DNA from: Halopseudomonas phragmitis
GTDB lineage: Bacteria; Pseudomonadota; Gammaproteobacteria; Pseudomonadales; Pseudomonadaceae
Length of the DNA stretch: 64,000 nucleotides
Assembly (NCBI RefSeq): GCF_002056295.1
Contig: NZ_CP020100.1
Location: 2,255,501 to 2,319,500, forward strand
Direction: 5' to 3'
The position numbers and the translations under genes are program-made. The notes under the pieces are model-generated. The model had not been told where the DNA came from and did not search any database. It saw only the letters and a program-made list of their open reading frames with translations. Within the stretch, counting starts at the first letter, position 1, and every line of letters begins with the position of its first letter. Positions 26,404-35,962 of the stretch are shown here, one piece after another.

Positions 26404-26455
26404 GGTCTGTTGCCGACCGGGCTATTAGGCTTTCGTGCAATTAATCAGTGTTCCC
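26404..26455 (+). mobile_element. Remnant (copy A) of the CACTGATTAA MITE-like family
   Basis: The right end of the family: a CCGACCGGGC segment, a spacer ending CGTGCAATTAATC, and the terminal repeat TTAATCAGTGTTCCC (26441-26455). The left terminal repeat and central palindrome are missing. It begins immediately at the moaA stop. It resembles copy E (59365-59435) more than the full-length copies. Confidence 0.7.
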
Positions 26456-26574
26456 TTAAGGACCATAACAGTTTGCCGCATTCTGTCAGCTCAGCTGTAA
26501 CTGTTTGGCCGTCTGGACGCGCCCTAGAATAGTGCAAGTCTGTTTCCCTCCTGCGTTCATTTTCGGGTCTTTCC

Positions 26575-27555
26575 ATGCACGTCGCATCCGGCCGCTGGCT
26601 GTACGGTTTTCTATTGGCAATGACCACCGCCACGCTGTGGGGGGTATTGCCGATTCTGCTTAAAGAAGTGCTCAAGGACATGGACCCCTTTACCGTGACC
26701 TGGTACCGGATGATCAGTGCTGGTCTGGTTCTGTTCATCTGGCTGGCAGCGCGGCGCCGGCTGCCTTCGATTCGCGCGTTGTCGTCCACCAACAAAGTCC
26801 TGTTGGCTGTGGCAGTGTTGGGGTTGGCCTGTAATTACGTACTGTATCTGATGGCGCTTAACCGGCTGACCCCGGGTACCATGCAACTGATCATTCAGGT
26901 TGCGCCGATCATGCTGATGATTGGCAGCATGCTGGTGTTTCGTGAACGCTTTGGGCTTGGTCAGGTGTTGGGGTTGGCGGTCCTGATGCTGGGGTTCGGA
27001 CTGTTTTTCAATCAGCGCCTGGGTGAGCTGTTTACCCAACTGAGCGGTTACACCCTGGGTATTCTGATTGCTCTGGCAGCGGCGTTTTCCTGGACGCTGT
27101 ACGGTTTGGCGCAAAAGCAGTTGCTGACGGTCTGGTCATCGGTCACGGTGATGATGGTGATTTATCTGGGCAGTTCGGTACTGTTGTTGCCGCTGGCCGA
27201 GCCGGCCCAGATTCTCAGACTGTCCCATCTGCAGTTGTGGCTGCTGGCTGGTTGTTGCCTGAATACCCTGGTGGCCTATGGTGCCTTTGCCGAGGCACTG
27301 GTTCACTGGGAGGCTTCGCGGGTCAGTGCTACGGTGGCGACCACACCGCTGCTGACCTTCAGCATGGTGGCGCTGGGTGCGCTGTTGTGGCCGAGCGTGG
27401 TCGAACCTGAACTGCTTAACAGCCTGGCCTATATCGGGGCGCTGCTGGTGGTGGGCGGTTCGGCTCTGATTGCCCTGGCTCCAAGTCTGATCCAGAACCT
27501 GCGCAATCGCCGCCTGCGGCGGCTAAGTGTCACGCCGCCACCGGCCGGTTCTTGA
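26575..27555 (+). CDS. EamA/RarD-type DMT-superfamily permease
   Basis: 326 residues with about ten hydrophobic helices arranged as two EamA repeats (first about residues 8-145, second about 157-300), the layout of drug/metabolite transporters. Examples of the helices are LLAMTTATLWGVLPILL and LGILIALAAAFSWTLYGLA. Substrates of this superfamily are diverse, so none is assigned. The basic C-terminal tail is RNRRLRRL. The ATG has only a weak ribosome site. It follows a 170-base gap holding a mobile-element remnant, and its stop codon lies at the edge of the next element (copy B). Confidence 0.88.
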   Translation: MHVASGRWLYGFLLAMTTATLWGVLPILLKEVLKDMDPFTVTWYRMISAGLVLFIWLAARRRLPSIRALSSTNKVLLAVAVLGLACNYVLYLMALNRLTPGTMQLIIQVAPIMLMIGSMLVFRERFGLGQVLGLAVLMLGFGLFFNQRLGELFTQLSGYTLGILIALAAAFSWTLYGLAQKQLLTVWSSVTVMMVIYLGSSVLLLPLAEPAQILRLSHLQLWLLAGCCLNTLVAYGAFAEALVHWEASRVSATVATTPLLTFSMVALGALLWPSVVEPELLNSLAYIGALLVVGGSALIALAPSLIQNLRNRRLRRLSVTPPPAGS

Positions 27556-27703
27556 TTGGCAGCACAAAAGCGCAGTAGCCCGGTTTGTTGTTGACCTGTT
27601 CTGGACCGTTAGATGCCAGGGATGGCATCTACGAGCCCCCAGGGATGGGTTTACGGCGTGTCCAGAACAGGTCAACAACAAACCGGGCTGGCAGTGATCT
27701 CGA

Positions 27704-27717
<14 letters not shown>
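27549..27717 (-). mobile_element. MITE-like element, copy B, with perfect 29-bp internal inverted repeat
   Basis: A non-coding element of about 170 bases in inverted orientation relative to copies C and D. A 29-base arm at 27577-27605 is repeated exactly in reverse complement at 27661-27689, around a loop that contains a second hairpin. The terminal repeat TTAATCAGCGCTCC (27704-27717) is clear on the fumC side and is followed by CTAA; the opposite terminus is degenerate (CTTGATT). It lies between the convergent DMT permease gene and fumC and overlaps the fumC stop. Confidence 0.82.
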
Positions 27718-29095
<1,378 letters not shown>

Positions 29096-29181
29096 GGTCG
29101 GACCTCCCTTGACTGGCGATGTGGGGGTGGGACTGTCAGTATAGGGGCTGGTGGTCACTGATATCGAGTTGGGAGAGGGGT

Positions 29182-29685
29182 ATGCGGGTTTTTCTGCTGG
29201 GACTGGTGCTGGGCAGTTGGGTGATGCTGGTCCAGGCTGATGAGGCCAGTCATCGGGCCAGTGCCGAGCGATTTCTCAAACTGGCCAAGGCCGAGGGTAT
29301 GACCGCAACGGTTTACGAGCAGGTCGGGCGGGCGCTGACATTGCAGTTCGCCCAGATGGGTGGCTCGATGCAGCACGAGGATCTGCTGCGTGACTATCAA
29401 CGCCAGGCCCGTGCGCTGCTTGACACAGAGCTGGCCTGGGAAGCGATGCGTGACGAGTTGATCGATTTGTATGTACCGCTGTTCAGCGAGGCTGAGTTCG
29501 AGCAGTTGGCCGAATTCTACCAGTCGCCGGTTGGGCGCAAGCTGATGGACAATCTGCCAGAGCTGACCCAGAGTTCGCTGGCCATTACCCGAACACGCTG
29601 GGAGGAACGCCTGGCGCCCCAGATCGAAGAGTTGGTGGAGCAACTGGCCGCCGATCTGGAGGATCGCCAGGGTGGCCTGCGCTAG
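29182..29685 (+). CDS. Exported DUF2059-domain protein
   Basis: 167 residues from the ATG at 29182, behind GGGAGAGGGG. A Sec signal peptide (about residues 1-20, ending VQAD) precedes a helical domain. The core [20 protein letters not shown] and [17 protein letters not shown] are typical of DUF2059, found in periplasmic proteins of unknown role. It is divergent from fumC with an 86-base gap. A MITE-like element starts about 26 bases after the stop. Confidence 0.83.
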   Translation: MRVFLLGLVLGSWVMLVQADEASHRASAERFLKLAKAEGMTATVYEQVGRALTLQFAQMGGSMQHEDLLRDYQRQARALLDTELAWEAMRDELIDLYVPLFSEAEFEQLAEFYQSPVGRKLMDNLPELTQSSLAITRTRWEERLAPQIEELVEQLAADLEDRQGGLR

Positions 29686-29711
29686 AGTCAATAGCCCATT
29701 ATTTGCCGAAT

Positions 29712-29883
29712 AAAACGCTGATTAATTGAGTTTTAGTGTTAGCCCAATTGGCGCTGACCTGTTCTGGACACGCCGTGAACCCATCCCTGGGGGCTTGACG
29801 ATGCCCGTCCAGGGCATCGACAGTCCAGAACAGGTCAGCGCCAACTGGGCTGCTTGGCTTTTGTGTTATTAATCAGTGTTCCC
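29712..29883 (+). mobile_element. MITE-like element, copy C
   Basis: 172 bases, non-coding. The right terminal repeat is TTAATCAGTGTTCCC (29869-29883); the left is an imperfect AAAACGCTGATTAA. The internal arms at 29741-29769 and 29823-29851 are inverted repeats of 29 bases with one mismatch. A GATGCCC/GGGCATC hairpin sits in the loop. It is followed by TTAA, but the left flank is not a matching duplication. It lies between the DUF2059 gene and bolA, 17 bases before the bolA ATG. Confidence 0.85.
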
Positions 29884-29900
29884 TTAACTGGAGTAATCCC

Positions 29901-30215
29901 ATGAGTAGCACCCAAGTAGCCTTGAATCAGGCCCTGCAAGCGCTGGAGCCGGTTCATCTGGAGCTGGTCAATGAAAGCCACATGCACAGCGTACCGCCTG
30001 GCTCGGAGTCGCATTTCAAGGCCGTGGTAGTCAGTGCGCGGTTCAACGATCTGAGCAAGGTCCGTCGTCATCAGGCGGTCTATGCGGCGCTGGGTGAGTT
30101 GATGCAGCGCATTCATGCGCTGGCATTGCATACCTACACCCCGGATGAGTGGCAGGCCCGCCAGCAGGCACCGGATTCGCCCAATTGCATGGGCGGTAGT
30201 AAAGCTGACCACTGA
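29901..30215 (+). CDS. bolA: BolA-family protein
   Basis: 104 residues, within the size of BolA. The fold elements EPVHLELVNESHMHSV, HFKAVVVSARFNDLSKVRRH and IHALALHTYTPDEW are the BolA signature; the conserved His-rich loop (SHMHSVPPGSESHF) is where monothiol glutaredoxins and [2Fe-2S] clusters bind. BolA proteins act in iron-sulfur handling, morphology and stress response. The C-terminal SPNCMGG includes a Cys. The ATG has GGAG eight bases upstream, only three bases beyond the end of mobile copy C. The gene is bracketed by copies C and D, which replace its normal flanks. Confidence 0.93.
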   Translation: MSSTQVALNQALQALEPVHLELVNESHMHSVPPGSESHFKAVVVSARFNDLSKVRRHQAVYAALGELMQRIHALALHTYTPDEWQARQQAPDSPNCMGGSKADH

Positions 30216-30258
30216 ACGTTCAGTCATCTCCTGCTGTTTGATACACTGCGCGCCCTAA

Positions 30259-30431
30259 GGAAACACTGATTAAATCAGTTTCGGTGCTGGCCCGGTTGGT
30301 GCTGACCTGTTCTGGACACGCCGTGAACCCATCCATGGGGGCTTGGCGATGCCCGTCCGGGGCATCGACAGTCCAGAACAGGTCAGCGCCAACCGGGCTG
30401 TTGAGCTTGTGTGCAATTAATCAGTGTTTCC
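30259..30431 (+). mobile_element. MITE-like element, copy D (best-preserved, CTAA target duplication)
   Basis: 173 bases. Perfect 15-bp terminal inverted repeats GGAAACACTGATTAA (30259-30273) and its complement (30417-30431) are flanked on both sides by CTAA (30255-30258 and 30432-30435). The internal arms (about 30289-30317 and 30371-30399) form a 29-base inverted repeat with two mismatches. The loop carries a GATGCCC/GGGGCATC hairpin. There is no ORF of useful size. The YTAR-type 4-bp duplication and GGAA termini recall IS5-group elements. It lies between bolA and trhO. Confidence 0.88.
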
Positions 30432-30481
30432 CTAATTGGTGCGCCCTTTACGCGGGCGATAACTGAATGTACGAGGTAGGC

Positions 30482-31426
30482 ATGTCCAAGATTGTAGTGG
30501 TGGCGTTGTACAAGTTCGTCACGCTGGAAGATTTCGAGGCTCTGCGTCAGCCGTTGCTGGATGTCATGGTCGATAATGACGTCAAGGGTACGTTGCTGCT
30601 GGCCCGGGAAGGAATCAACGGGACCATTTCCGGCCCGCGGGCCGGGTTGGATCAAGTGCTGGCCTGGTTGCGCAACGATGCCCGCCTGGCCGATCTGGAC
30701 TGGAAAGAGTCGCTGTGCGATGAGCAGCCGTTCTACCGGACCAAGGTCAAGCTGAAAAAGGAAATCGTTACCCTGGGTGTGCCGGGCATCAGTCCCAACG
30801 AGAAGGTGGGTACCTATGTTGAGCCCCAGGATTGGAATGCGCTGATCAGCGATCCTGAGGTGCTGCTGATCGACACCCGCAATGACTATGAGGTGTCGAT
30901 TGGTAGCTTCAAGGGTGCCATTGACCCAAAAACCAAGACCTTTCGTGAATTCCCCGAGTATGTGAAGCAGCATTTCGATCCGGCCAGGCACAAGAAGGTT
31001 GCGATGTTCTGCACTGGTGGCATCCGCTGCGAAAAGGCCTCCAGCTATATGCTCAAGGAAGGTTTTGAGGAGGTCTATCACCTCAAGGGCGGCATTCTGC
31101 AATATTTCGAGGACGTGCCGGCAGAGCAGAGTCTGTGGGATGGCGAGTGCTTTGTGTTCGACAACCGGGTTACCGTGCGCCACGATCTGGCTCCCGGATC
31201 CTTTGGTCAATGTCACGCCTGTCGTCATCCGGTTTGCGCCGAAGATATGGCATCGCCGCAGTATGAGGAAGGTGTCAGTTGCCCGCACTGTTACGACAGC
31301 CTGCCAGAGAAGACCCGCCAGCGGGCGGAGGAGCGGCAGCGGCAGATCCAGTTGGCCAAGCTGCGCAACCAGCCGCACCCTATCGGCCTGCCGCAGGAAC
31401 TGGCTTCACCCAACGCCAAACGCTGA
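30482..31426 (+). CDS. trhO: tRNA uridine(34) hydroxylase TrhO (rhodanese family, YceA-like)
   Basis: 314 residues. TrhO hydroxylates wobble U34 to ho5U using molecular oxygen. An N-terminal acylphosphatase-like domain ([18 protein letters not shown]) precedes a rhodanese domain with the active-site loop [15 protein letters not shown] (Cys177). The C-terminal part carries Cys pairs (CHACRHPVC and CPHCYDSL) resembling a metal-binding knuckle. The ATG at 30482 has GAGGT upstream and fits family N-termini ([12 protein letters not shown]); the ATG at 30467 is not needed. Its promoter region is partly mobile copy D, which ends 50 bases before the start. The next gene follows after 15 bases. Confidence 0.94.
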   Translation: MSKIVVVALYKFVTLEDFEALRQPLLDVMVDNDVKGTLLLAREGINGTISGPRAGLDQVLAWLRNDARLADLDWKESLCDEQPFYRTKVKLKKEIVTLGVPGISPNEKVGTYVEPQDWNALISDPEVLLIDTRNDYEVSIGSFKGAIDPKTKTFREFPEYVKQHFDPARHKKVAMFCTGGIRCEKASSYMLKEGFEEVYHLKGGILQYFEDVPAEQSLWDGECFVFDNRVTVRHDLAPGSFGQCHACRHPVCAEDMASPQYEEGVSCPHCYDSLPEKTRQRAEERQRQIQLAKLRNQPHPIGLPQELASPNAKR

Positions 31427-31441
31427 CGGAGACTGACACTA

Positions 31442-32080
31442 ATGACCCAGCGCCTGATCTATGTGATGGACCCTATGTGTTCCTGGTGCTGGGGCTTTGC
31501 TCCGGTGATCGATGCTATCCAGGCTCGTTATCCCGAGCTGACTATTCATCTGGTTGCCGGTGGCTTGCGACCAGGGCAACGTGAACCTGTCGATACTGCC
31601 ACCCGCCAGGTTCTGGCTGAGCACTGGCAGGCGGTTGAACAAGCGTCAGGGCAGCCCTTTCTTCAGCCGCAGCAACTGCCGGATGGTTTCGTCTACAACA
31701 CCGAGCCGGCTTGTCGGGCTCTGGTTGCCGGGCGCGAGCTGGACAATCAACTGGTCTGGAATCTGGTCAAGGCGATTCAACAGGCGTTTTACGCCAGCCT
31801 GGCAGATGTGACCCAACCTGGGGTGCTGGTCGATTTGGCAGAGAGCTGTGGCTATTCGCGAACGGCGTTTGCCGCCAGTTACGATGCTGAATCTACCCGT
31901 GCGGCACTGGCGGCCGATTTTTCCTGGACCCGGGACCTGGGGATTGCAGGTTTTCCGACGTTGCTGGCCCAGCGCGACGGCCAGTTGGCATTGCTGACCA
32001 ACGGTTATCAGTCTGCTGATCAGGTGCTGGCGCTGTTGTCACGCTGGTGCGAGGCTGGACAGGCAGCATCGGCGTCATGA
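31442..32080 (+). CDS. DsbA-family thioredoxin-fold protein (FrnE-like)
   Basis: 212 residues with the CxxC motif CSWC (C13, C16) at the first helix (YVMDPMCSWCWGFAPVI) and a helical insertion, as in cytoplasmic DsbA-like proteins of the FrnE/YwbO group. The cis-Pro region is GIAGFPTLL. There is no signal peptide, so it is probably cytoplasmic. The substrate is unknown; relatives act as disulfide oxidoreductases or isomerases in oxidative stress. It lies 15 bases after trhO and overlaps the next gene by four bases (ATGA), suggesting one operon of three. Confidence 0.86.
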   Translation: MTQRLIYVMDPMCSWCWGFAPVIDAIQARYPELTIHLVAGGLRPGQREPVDTATRQVLAEHWQAVEQASGQPFLQPQQLPDGFVYNTEPACRALVAGRELDNQLVWNLVKAIQQAFYASLADVTQPGVLVDLAESCGYSRTAFAASYDAESTRAALAADFSWTRDLGIAGFPTLLAQRDGQLALLTNGYQSADQVLALLSRWCEAGQAASAS

Positions 32081-32412
32081 TGGTCAGTCTGAGTACCCTG
32101 ATTCACCTGGCGTTGCATGCACTGGTGCCGCTGCTGGTGGCTTGGGTGTTTTTTCGCAGTCGGTGGCGCAAGGCCTGGCTGATCATGTTGGCGACCATGC
32201 TGGTGGATCTTGATCATCTGCTGGCCGACCCGCTATTCGATCCCAATCGTTGCTCGATCGGCTTTCATCCGCTGCACAGCTATACCGCGATCACCTTCTA
32301 TCTGCTGATGTCGCTTTGGCAGCCGACCCGCTTGGTGGGCCTGGGGCTGCTGATTCACATGCTGGTGGATGCCAGTGATTGCTGGCGCATGGCTGGTTTT
32401 CCATTGCCATAA
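32077..32412 (+). CDS. Small inner-membrane protein (DUF6122-like)
   Basis: 111 residues with three or four hydrophobic helices (for example LHALVPLLVAWVFF and LVGLGLLIHMLVDASDCW). Conserved polar positions lie in MLVDLDHLLADPLFDPNRCS followed by IGFHPLHSY, and a His/Asp pair recurs in HMLVDASD. The D-x-D-H and H-x-x-H pattern recalls membrane-bound metal-dependent hydrolases and suggests metal binding, but no activity is proven. The family name is from memory. The start ATG is the ATGA overlap with the DsbA-like gene; the frame also opens earlier, inside that gene. It converges on lapC with six bases between stops. Confidence 0.72.
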   Translation: MMVSLSTLIHLALHALVPLLVAWVFFRSRWRKAWLIMLATMLVDLDHLLADPLFDPNRCSIGFHPLHSYTAITFYLLMSLWQPTRLVGLGLLIHMLVDASDCWRMAGFPLP

Positions 32413-32418
32413 AATGGC

Positions 32419-33780
32419 TTAGCGTTCGCGCAAGGCCTCGGCACGCGCCCTCAGCACCGGCTTGAGTAGATAACTGAGAATGCTTTTCTGGCCGGTGATG
32501 ATGTCCACGCTGGCGATCATTCCGGGGATGATCAATAGCGGGTGGTCGCTGTCGCCCAGGTAGTTGCGTTCGGTACGCAGGCGGATCAGGTAATAGCTTT
32601 CGCCCTGTTCATCGGTCACGGTGTCAGCGCTGATGTGCTCCAGTTCACCCTTGAGCCCGCCGTAGATGGTGAAGTCATAGGCGGTAATCTTGATCATGGC
32701 TTCCTGGCCGGGATGCAGGAAGGCGATGTCCTGCGGACGAATCCTGGCCTCAAACAGCAGGCTGTCATCCAGCGGAATGATTTCCACCAGATCATCGCCC
32801 GGCTGGATGACCCCGCCCACGGTGTTGACCAGCAACTGCTGGACGATGCCATTGACCGGTGAGGTCACCAGAGTGCGGCGCACCCGGTCTTCCAGTGCCA
32901 GGCCTGAGGCCTGGGTTTTTTCAAGTTCCACGCGGGTCTGATTCAGTTCGCCCAATGCTTCGCTGCGGAACCGGTTGCGGGCTTCCTCGATTTTGCGTTC
33001 GACTTCCCGCAGGGCCGATTCGGCTCGAGGAATGGCCAGGGTGGTGCCGTCCAGGTTGCCCCGGGTTTCTACTTCGGCACGGCGCAGGCGCAACACTTCC
33101 ACTTCAGAAATTGCTCCATCGGCCACCAGTGGCGCCGACATGTTGATCTCCTGGCGTAGCAGAGCCAGGCTGTTACGGAACTGGCTCTGCTTGGAGCGCA
33201 GCTCACTCAATTCCTGGGCGCGCTGGCGGCGTTGCTCCTCAAGAATGGCCAGTTCATCATTCAGGCGCCGTTGTCGGCTGTCGTGCAATGCCAGTTCGGC
33301 AGCGGCCAACTCGGGTGCCTCTTTCAAGACATTCTCCGGCAACACCAGATCTATACCTTCGGTTTCGGCGGTGAGCCTGGCCAGTTTGGCCTGCTTGCCC
33401 AGACGTTCGGCCCGGGTTTCCTGCACGTTCGAGGCAAACCGGGTGTCGTCCAGCCGCAGCAAGGGGTCGCCACGGTTGATGATCTGGCCTTCACGGACCA
33501 GGATTTCGGCTACGATTCCGCCTTCCAGGTTCTGGATGCGCTGCAGCTTGCCGGAGGGTATCGCCTTGCCCTGGCCGCGGGTCAGCTCTTCGACTTCGGC
33601 AAAGTGAGCCCAGGTCAGGCCGGTCACGATGAACGCGACCAGAGCCCAGAGCATCATCCTCGCCGAACGGGGTGAGTCTTCCAGGATTGCGTGGGCCAAG
33701 TCTGGAAGTGGGGCCTCGGTGATGGTCCTGGCCGTTGGTTTGGCGGTAGTTTTGCCGTTGTTTTCAGGGGCGGGCGACAT
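32419..33780 (-). CDS. lapC: Type I secretion membrane-fusion protein LapC
   Basis: 453 residues, HlyD family. A short cytoplasmic N-terminus is followed by one membrane helix (MMLWALVAFIVTGLTWAHF, about residues 41-60), a biotinyl-lipoyl-like half-motif (IQNLEGGIVAEILVREGQII), a long coiled-coil hairpin (about residues 130-290) and the second half (VNGIVQQLLVNTVGGVIQPG). It bridges the LapB ATPase in the inner membrane and LapE in the outer membrane to export LapA. The ATG at 33780 lies 17 bases inside the end of lapB and has AGGGGCAAG upstream, so translation is coupled. It is last in the lapE-lapB-lapC operon. Confidence 0.94.
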   Translation of the reverse strand: MSPAPENNGKTTAKPTARTITEAPLPDLAHAILEDSPRSARMMLWALVAFIVTGLTWAHFAEVEELTRGQGKAIPSGKLQRIQNLEGGIVAEILVREGQIINRGDPLLRLDDTRFASNVQETRAERLGKQAKLARLTAETEGIDLVLPENVLKEAPELAAAELALHDSRQRRLNDELAILEEQRRQRAQELSELRSKQSQFRNSLALLRQEINMSAPLVADGAISEVEVLRLRRAEVETRGNLDGTTLAIPRAESALREVERKIEEARNRFRSEALGELNQTRVELEKTQASGLALEDRVRRTLVTSPVNGIVQQLLVNTVGGVIQPGDDLVEIIPLDDSLLFEARIRPQDIAFLHPGQEAMIKITAYDFTIYGGLKGELEHISADTVTDEQGESYYLIRLRTERNYLGDSDHPLLIIPGMIASVDIITGQKSILSYLLKPVLRARAEALRER

Positions 33781-35953
33781 TGACTTGCCCCTTGCGCAAG
33801 GCTTCCAGGACCTGCTCCTTGGGTCCGTCGGCGACGATTTTTCCTGCGTCGATAACAACCAGGCGGCTGACCAGAGCCAGCATCGAGGCCCGGTGGGTAA
33901 CCAGAATCAGGGTTTTTTGTGCAATTACCTGAGCCAACTGACGCTTGAGGCGTTCCTCGCTGCTGTTATCCAGCGCGCTGGTGGGTTCATCAAGGAGCAG
34001 TATCGGTGGGTCCAGCAGCAGGGCACGGGCAACCGCCACTGCCTGGCGTTGGCCCCCGGAGAGGTTCTGGCCGCGCTCACCAACCTCCAGGTTCAGGCCC
34101 TGGGGATGCTGGCGGGCAAACTCGCTGACCCCGGCCAGGTTGCAGACCTGTTGCAGGCGCTCGTCATCGACATAGCGGGCACCCATAGTCAGGTTGTCGC
34201 GCAGGCTGCCGCTGAACAGTTGGATATCCTGGGGGACGTAGCCGATATTGTGGCGCAGGTCAGCGACATCAAGCTGGTGGATGTCCAGGCCGTCGATCAG
34301 CAGGTGGCCGCTGTCGGGTTGATAGAGATTGAGCAGCAGTTTTTCCAGGGTGCTCTTGCCCGAGCCGCTGCGGCCGATAATGCCAACATGCTCGCCGGGC
34401 ATGATCTTCAGACTGATATGGTCCAGCGCCGGATACTGCTGCTGAGGGTAGGTAAAGCTCAGGTTGCGGACTTCAATCGCGCCGTGCAGGTTTTGCCGGT
34501 GGGTTGGCAGGCTGTTGGCCTGACGTTCCTGGGGCATGGTCATCATCTGGTCGGTGGTCGAGACGGTCAGTTTGGCCTGCTGGTAACGGGTCAACAGGCT
34601 GGCGATCTGTGACAGCGGCGCCAGTGCCCGGCTATTGAGCAGGTAGCAGGCGATCAGGCCTCCCATGCTCAAATTGCCCTGCATGATCAGGTAAACACCG
34701 CCGACAATGACTGCCACTCCCGACAGTTGCTGAATGAACAGGGTGCCGTTGACGGCCAGAGTCGATAGCTTGCGGGCCTTCATTTCCAGTCGACTGAGGC
34801 TACCAATGGTGGTTTCCCACTGCCGCTGGCGCTCGCTTTCGGCGCCGGTCACCTTGATCAGGTCGATACCGCCCAGGGTTTCGATCAGCATGGCCTGACG
34901 TTCGCTGGCCAATTGCAGGCTTTGCTGGATCGCGCGTGATAGCGGGCCCTGAATCAACCACCCCAGCAACAGGGTCAGGGGGAACGCCAGTAGCGGGATC
35001 AGTACCAGTGGGCCGCCGATCAGGCCGATAACCAACAGGATCAGTAAGGCGAAGGGCAGGTCGATCAGGCTGGTCAGGGTCAGCGAGGTGAGAAAGTCGC
35101 GCAGGCTCTGGAATTCGTGAATGTGTTGGGCAAAGCTGCCGACCCGCTCGGGGCGGGCCTTGAGATTCATGCCGGTGATGCGTTCAAACAGGGTGGCGGA
35201 CAGGATCAGGTCGGTTTTCTTGCCGGCCAGATCAAGGAAGTAGCTGCGCAGGGTACGCAGAATCAGGTCGAACAGCAGCGCCAGGGAAATGCCGATGGCC
35301 AGGACCCAGAGGGTGGTCAGCGCCAGGTTTGGCACGACCCGGTCGTAGACGTTCATGACGAACAGCGGGGTACTCAGGGCAATCAGGTTGATCAGAAAGC
35401 TGGCGACCATGGAATCGGCATAGAGCCTGCGCGACAGACGCAGGGTATCGCGGAACCAGTGCCGGGTACGGGGTATGGGCGAGCTGTGCGGCAGCTCCGA
35501 ACGATGCCGTGGTTGGGCGAAGAAGGCCTGTCCAGAATACAGCTTGGCTAGCTTGGTGCGTTCGATCTGCTTGGCGCCGCCGGCGGATTCGCCTGTCAGT
35601 ATCCGAGCCTGGTTGGTATCGATCCAGGCCTCGAGAACAACATAGCGGCCATTGTTCAGAAACAGCAGGGCCGGGAGTGCTATGTCGTCGATAGCCTCCA
35701 GCGAGCGGCTCAGAATACGCCCTTGCAGGCCGGCACGTGCCACCGCACGGGGCAGCAGTTCGGGGACCATGCGTTGGTCCAGCAGGGGCAGGCCGGCGGT
35801 CAACTGGCCTTTACTGGTTTTGACCTGCAGGCAGTCACACAAGGCCAGCAGGGTATCCAGCAAAGGATCATCGAAGCGCCCGCGTGGATCATCGCGGGTG
35901 CCGGTTTTTGCCTCTTGGTCGGGGCTCGGCGGCCCCGACAATACGTCAGGCAT
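33764..35953 (-). CDS. lapB: Type I secretion ABC transporter LapB
   Basis: About 729 residues. The N-terminal C39-peptidase-like domain (about residues 20-165) lacks a recognisable catalytic Cys, as expected for a substrate-docking CLD of RTX exporters. Five to six membrane helices follow (about 190-470), then the ABC ATPase: Walker A IGRSGSGKST, signature LSGGQRQ, Walker B PPILLLDEPTSALD. It powers export of the LapA adhesin. The start is uncertain: ATG at 35953 or TTG at 35959, both a few bases after the lapE stop and without a strong ribosome site. It overlaps lapC by 17 bases. Confidence 0.94.
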   Translation of the reverse strand: MPDVLSGPPSPDQEAKTGTRDDPRGRFDDPLLDTLLALCDCLQVKTSKGQLTAGLPLLDQRMVPELLPRAVARAGLQGRILSRSLEAIDDIALPALLFLNNGRYVVLEAWIDTNQARILTGESAGGAKQIERTKLAKLYSGQAFFAQPRHRSELPHSSPIPRTRHWFRDTLRLSRRLYADSMVASFLINLIALSTPLFVMNVYDRVVPNLALTTLWVLAIGISLALLFDLILRTLRSYFLDLAGKKTDLILSATLFERITGMNLKARPERVGSFAQHIHEFQSLRDFLTSLTLTSLIDLPFALLILLVIGLIGGPLVLIPLLAFPLTLLLGWLIQGPLSRAIQQSLQLASERQAMLIETLGGIDLIKVTGAESERQRQWETTIGSLSRLEMKARKLSTLAVNGTLFIQQLSGVAVIVGGVYLIMQGNLSMGGLIACYLLNSRALAPLSQIASLLTRYQQAKLTVSTTDQMMTMPQERQANSLPTHRQNLHGAIEVRNLSFTYPQQQYPALDHISLKIMPGEHVGIIGRSGSGKSTLEKLLLNLYQPDSGHLLIDGLDIHQLDVADLRHNIGYVPQDIQLFSGSLRDNLTMGARYVDDERLQQVCNLAGVSEFARQHPQGLNLEVGERGQNLSGGQRQAVAVARALLLDPPILLLDEPTSALDNSSEERLKRQLAQVIAQKTLILVTHRASMLALVSRLVVIDAGKIVADGPKEQVLEALRKGQVNVARP

Positions 35954-35962
35954 GCTCAAGAT

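Noticed and set aside
29701-30435. Composite transposon carrying bolA
   Set aside because: Copies C and D have different terminal wear and different flanks, and no outer target duplication encloses the pair, so two separate insertions are more likely.
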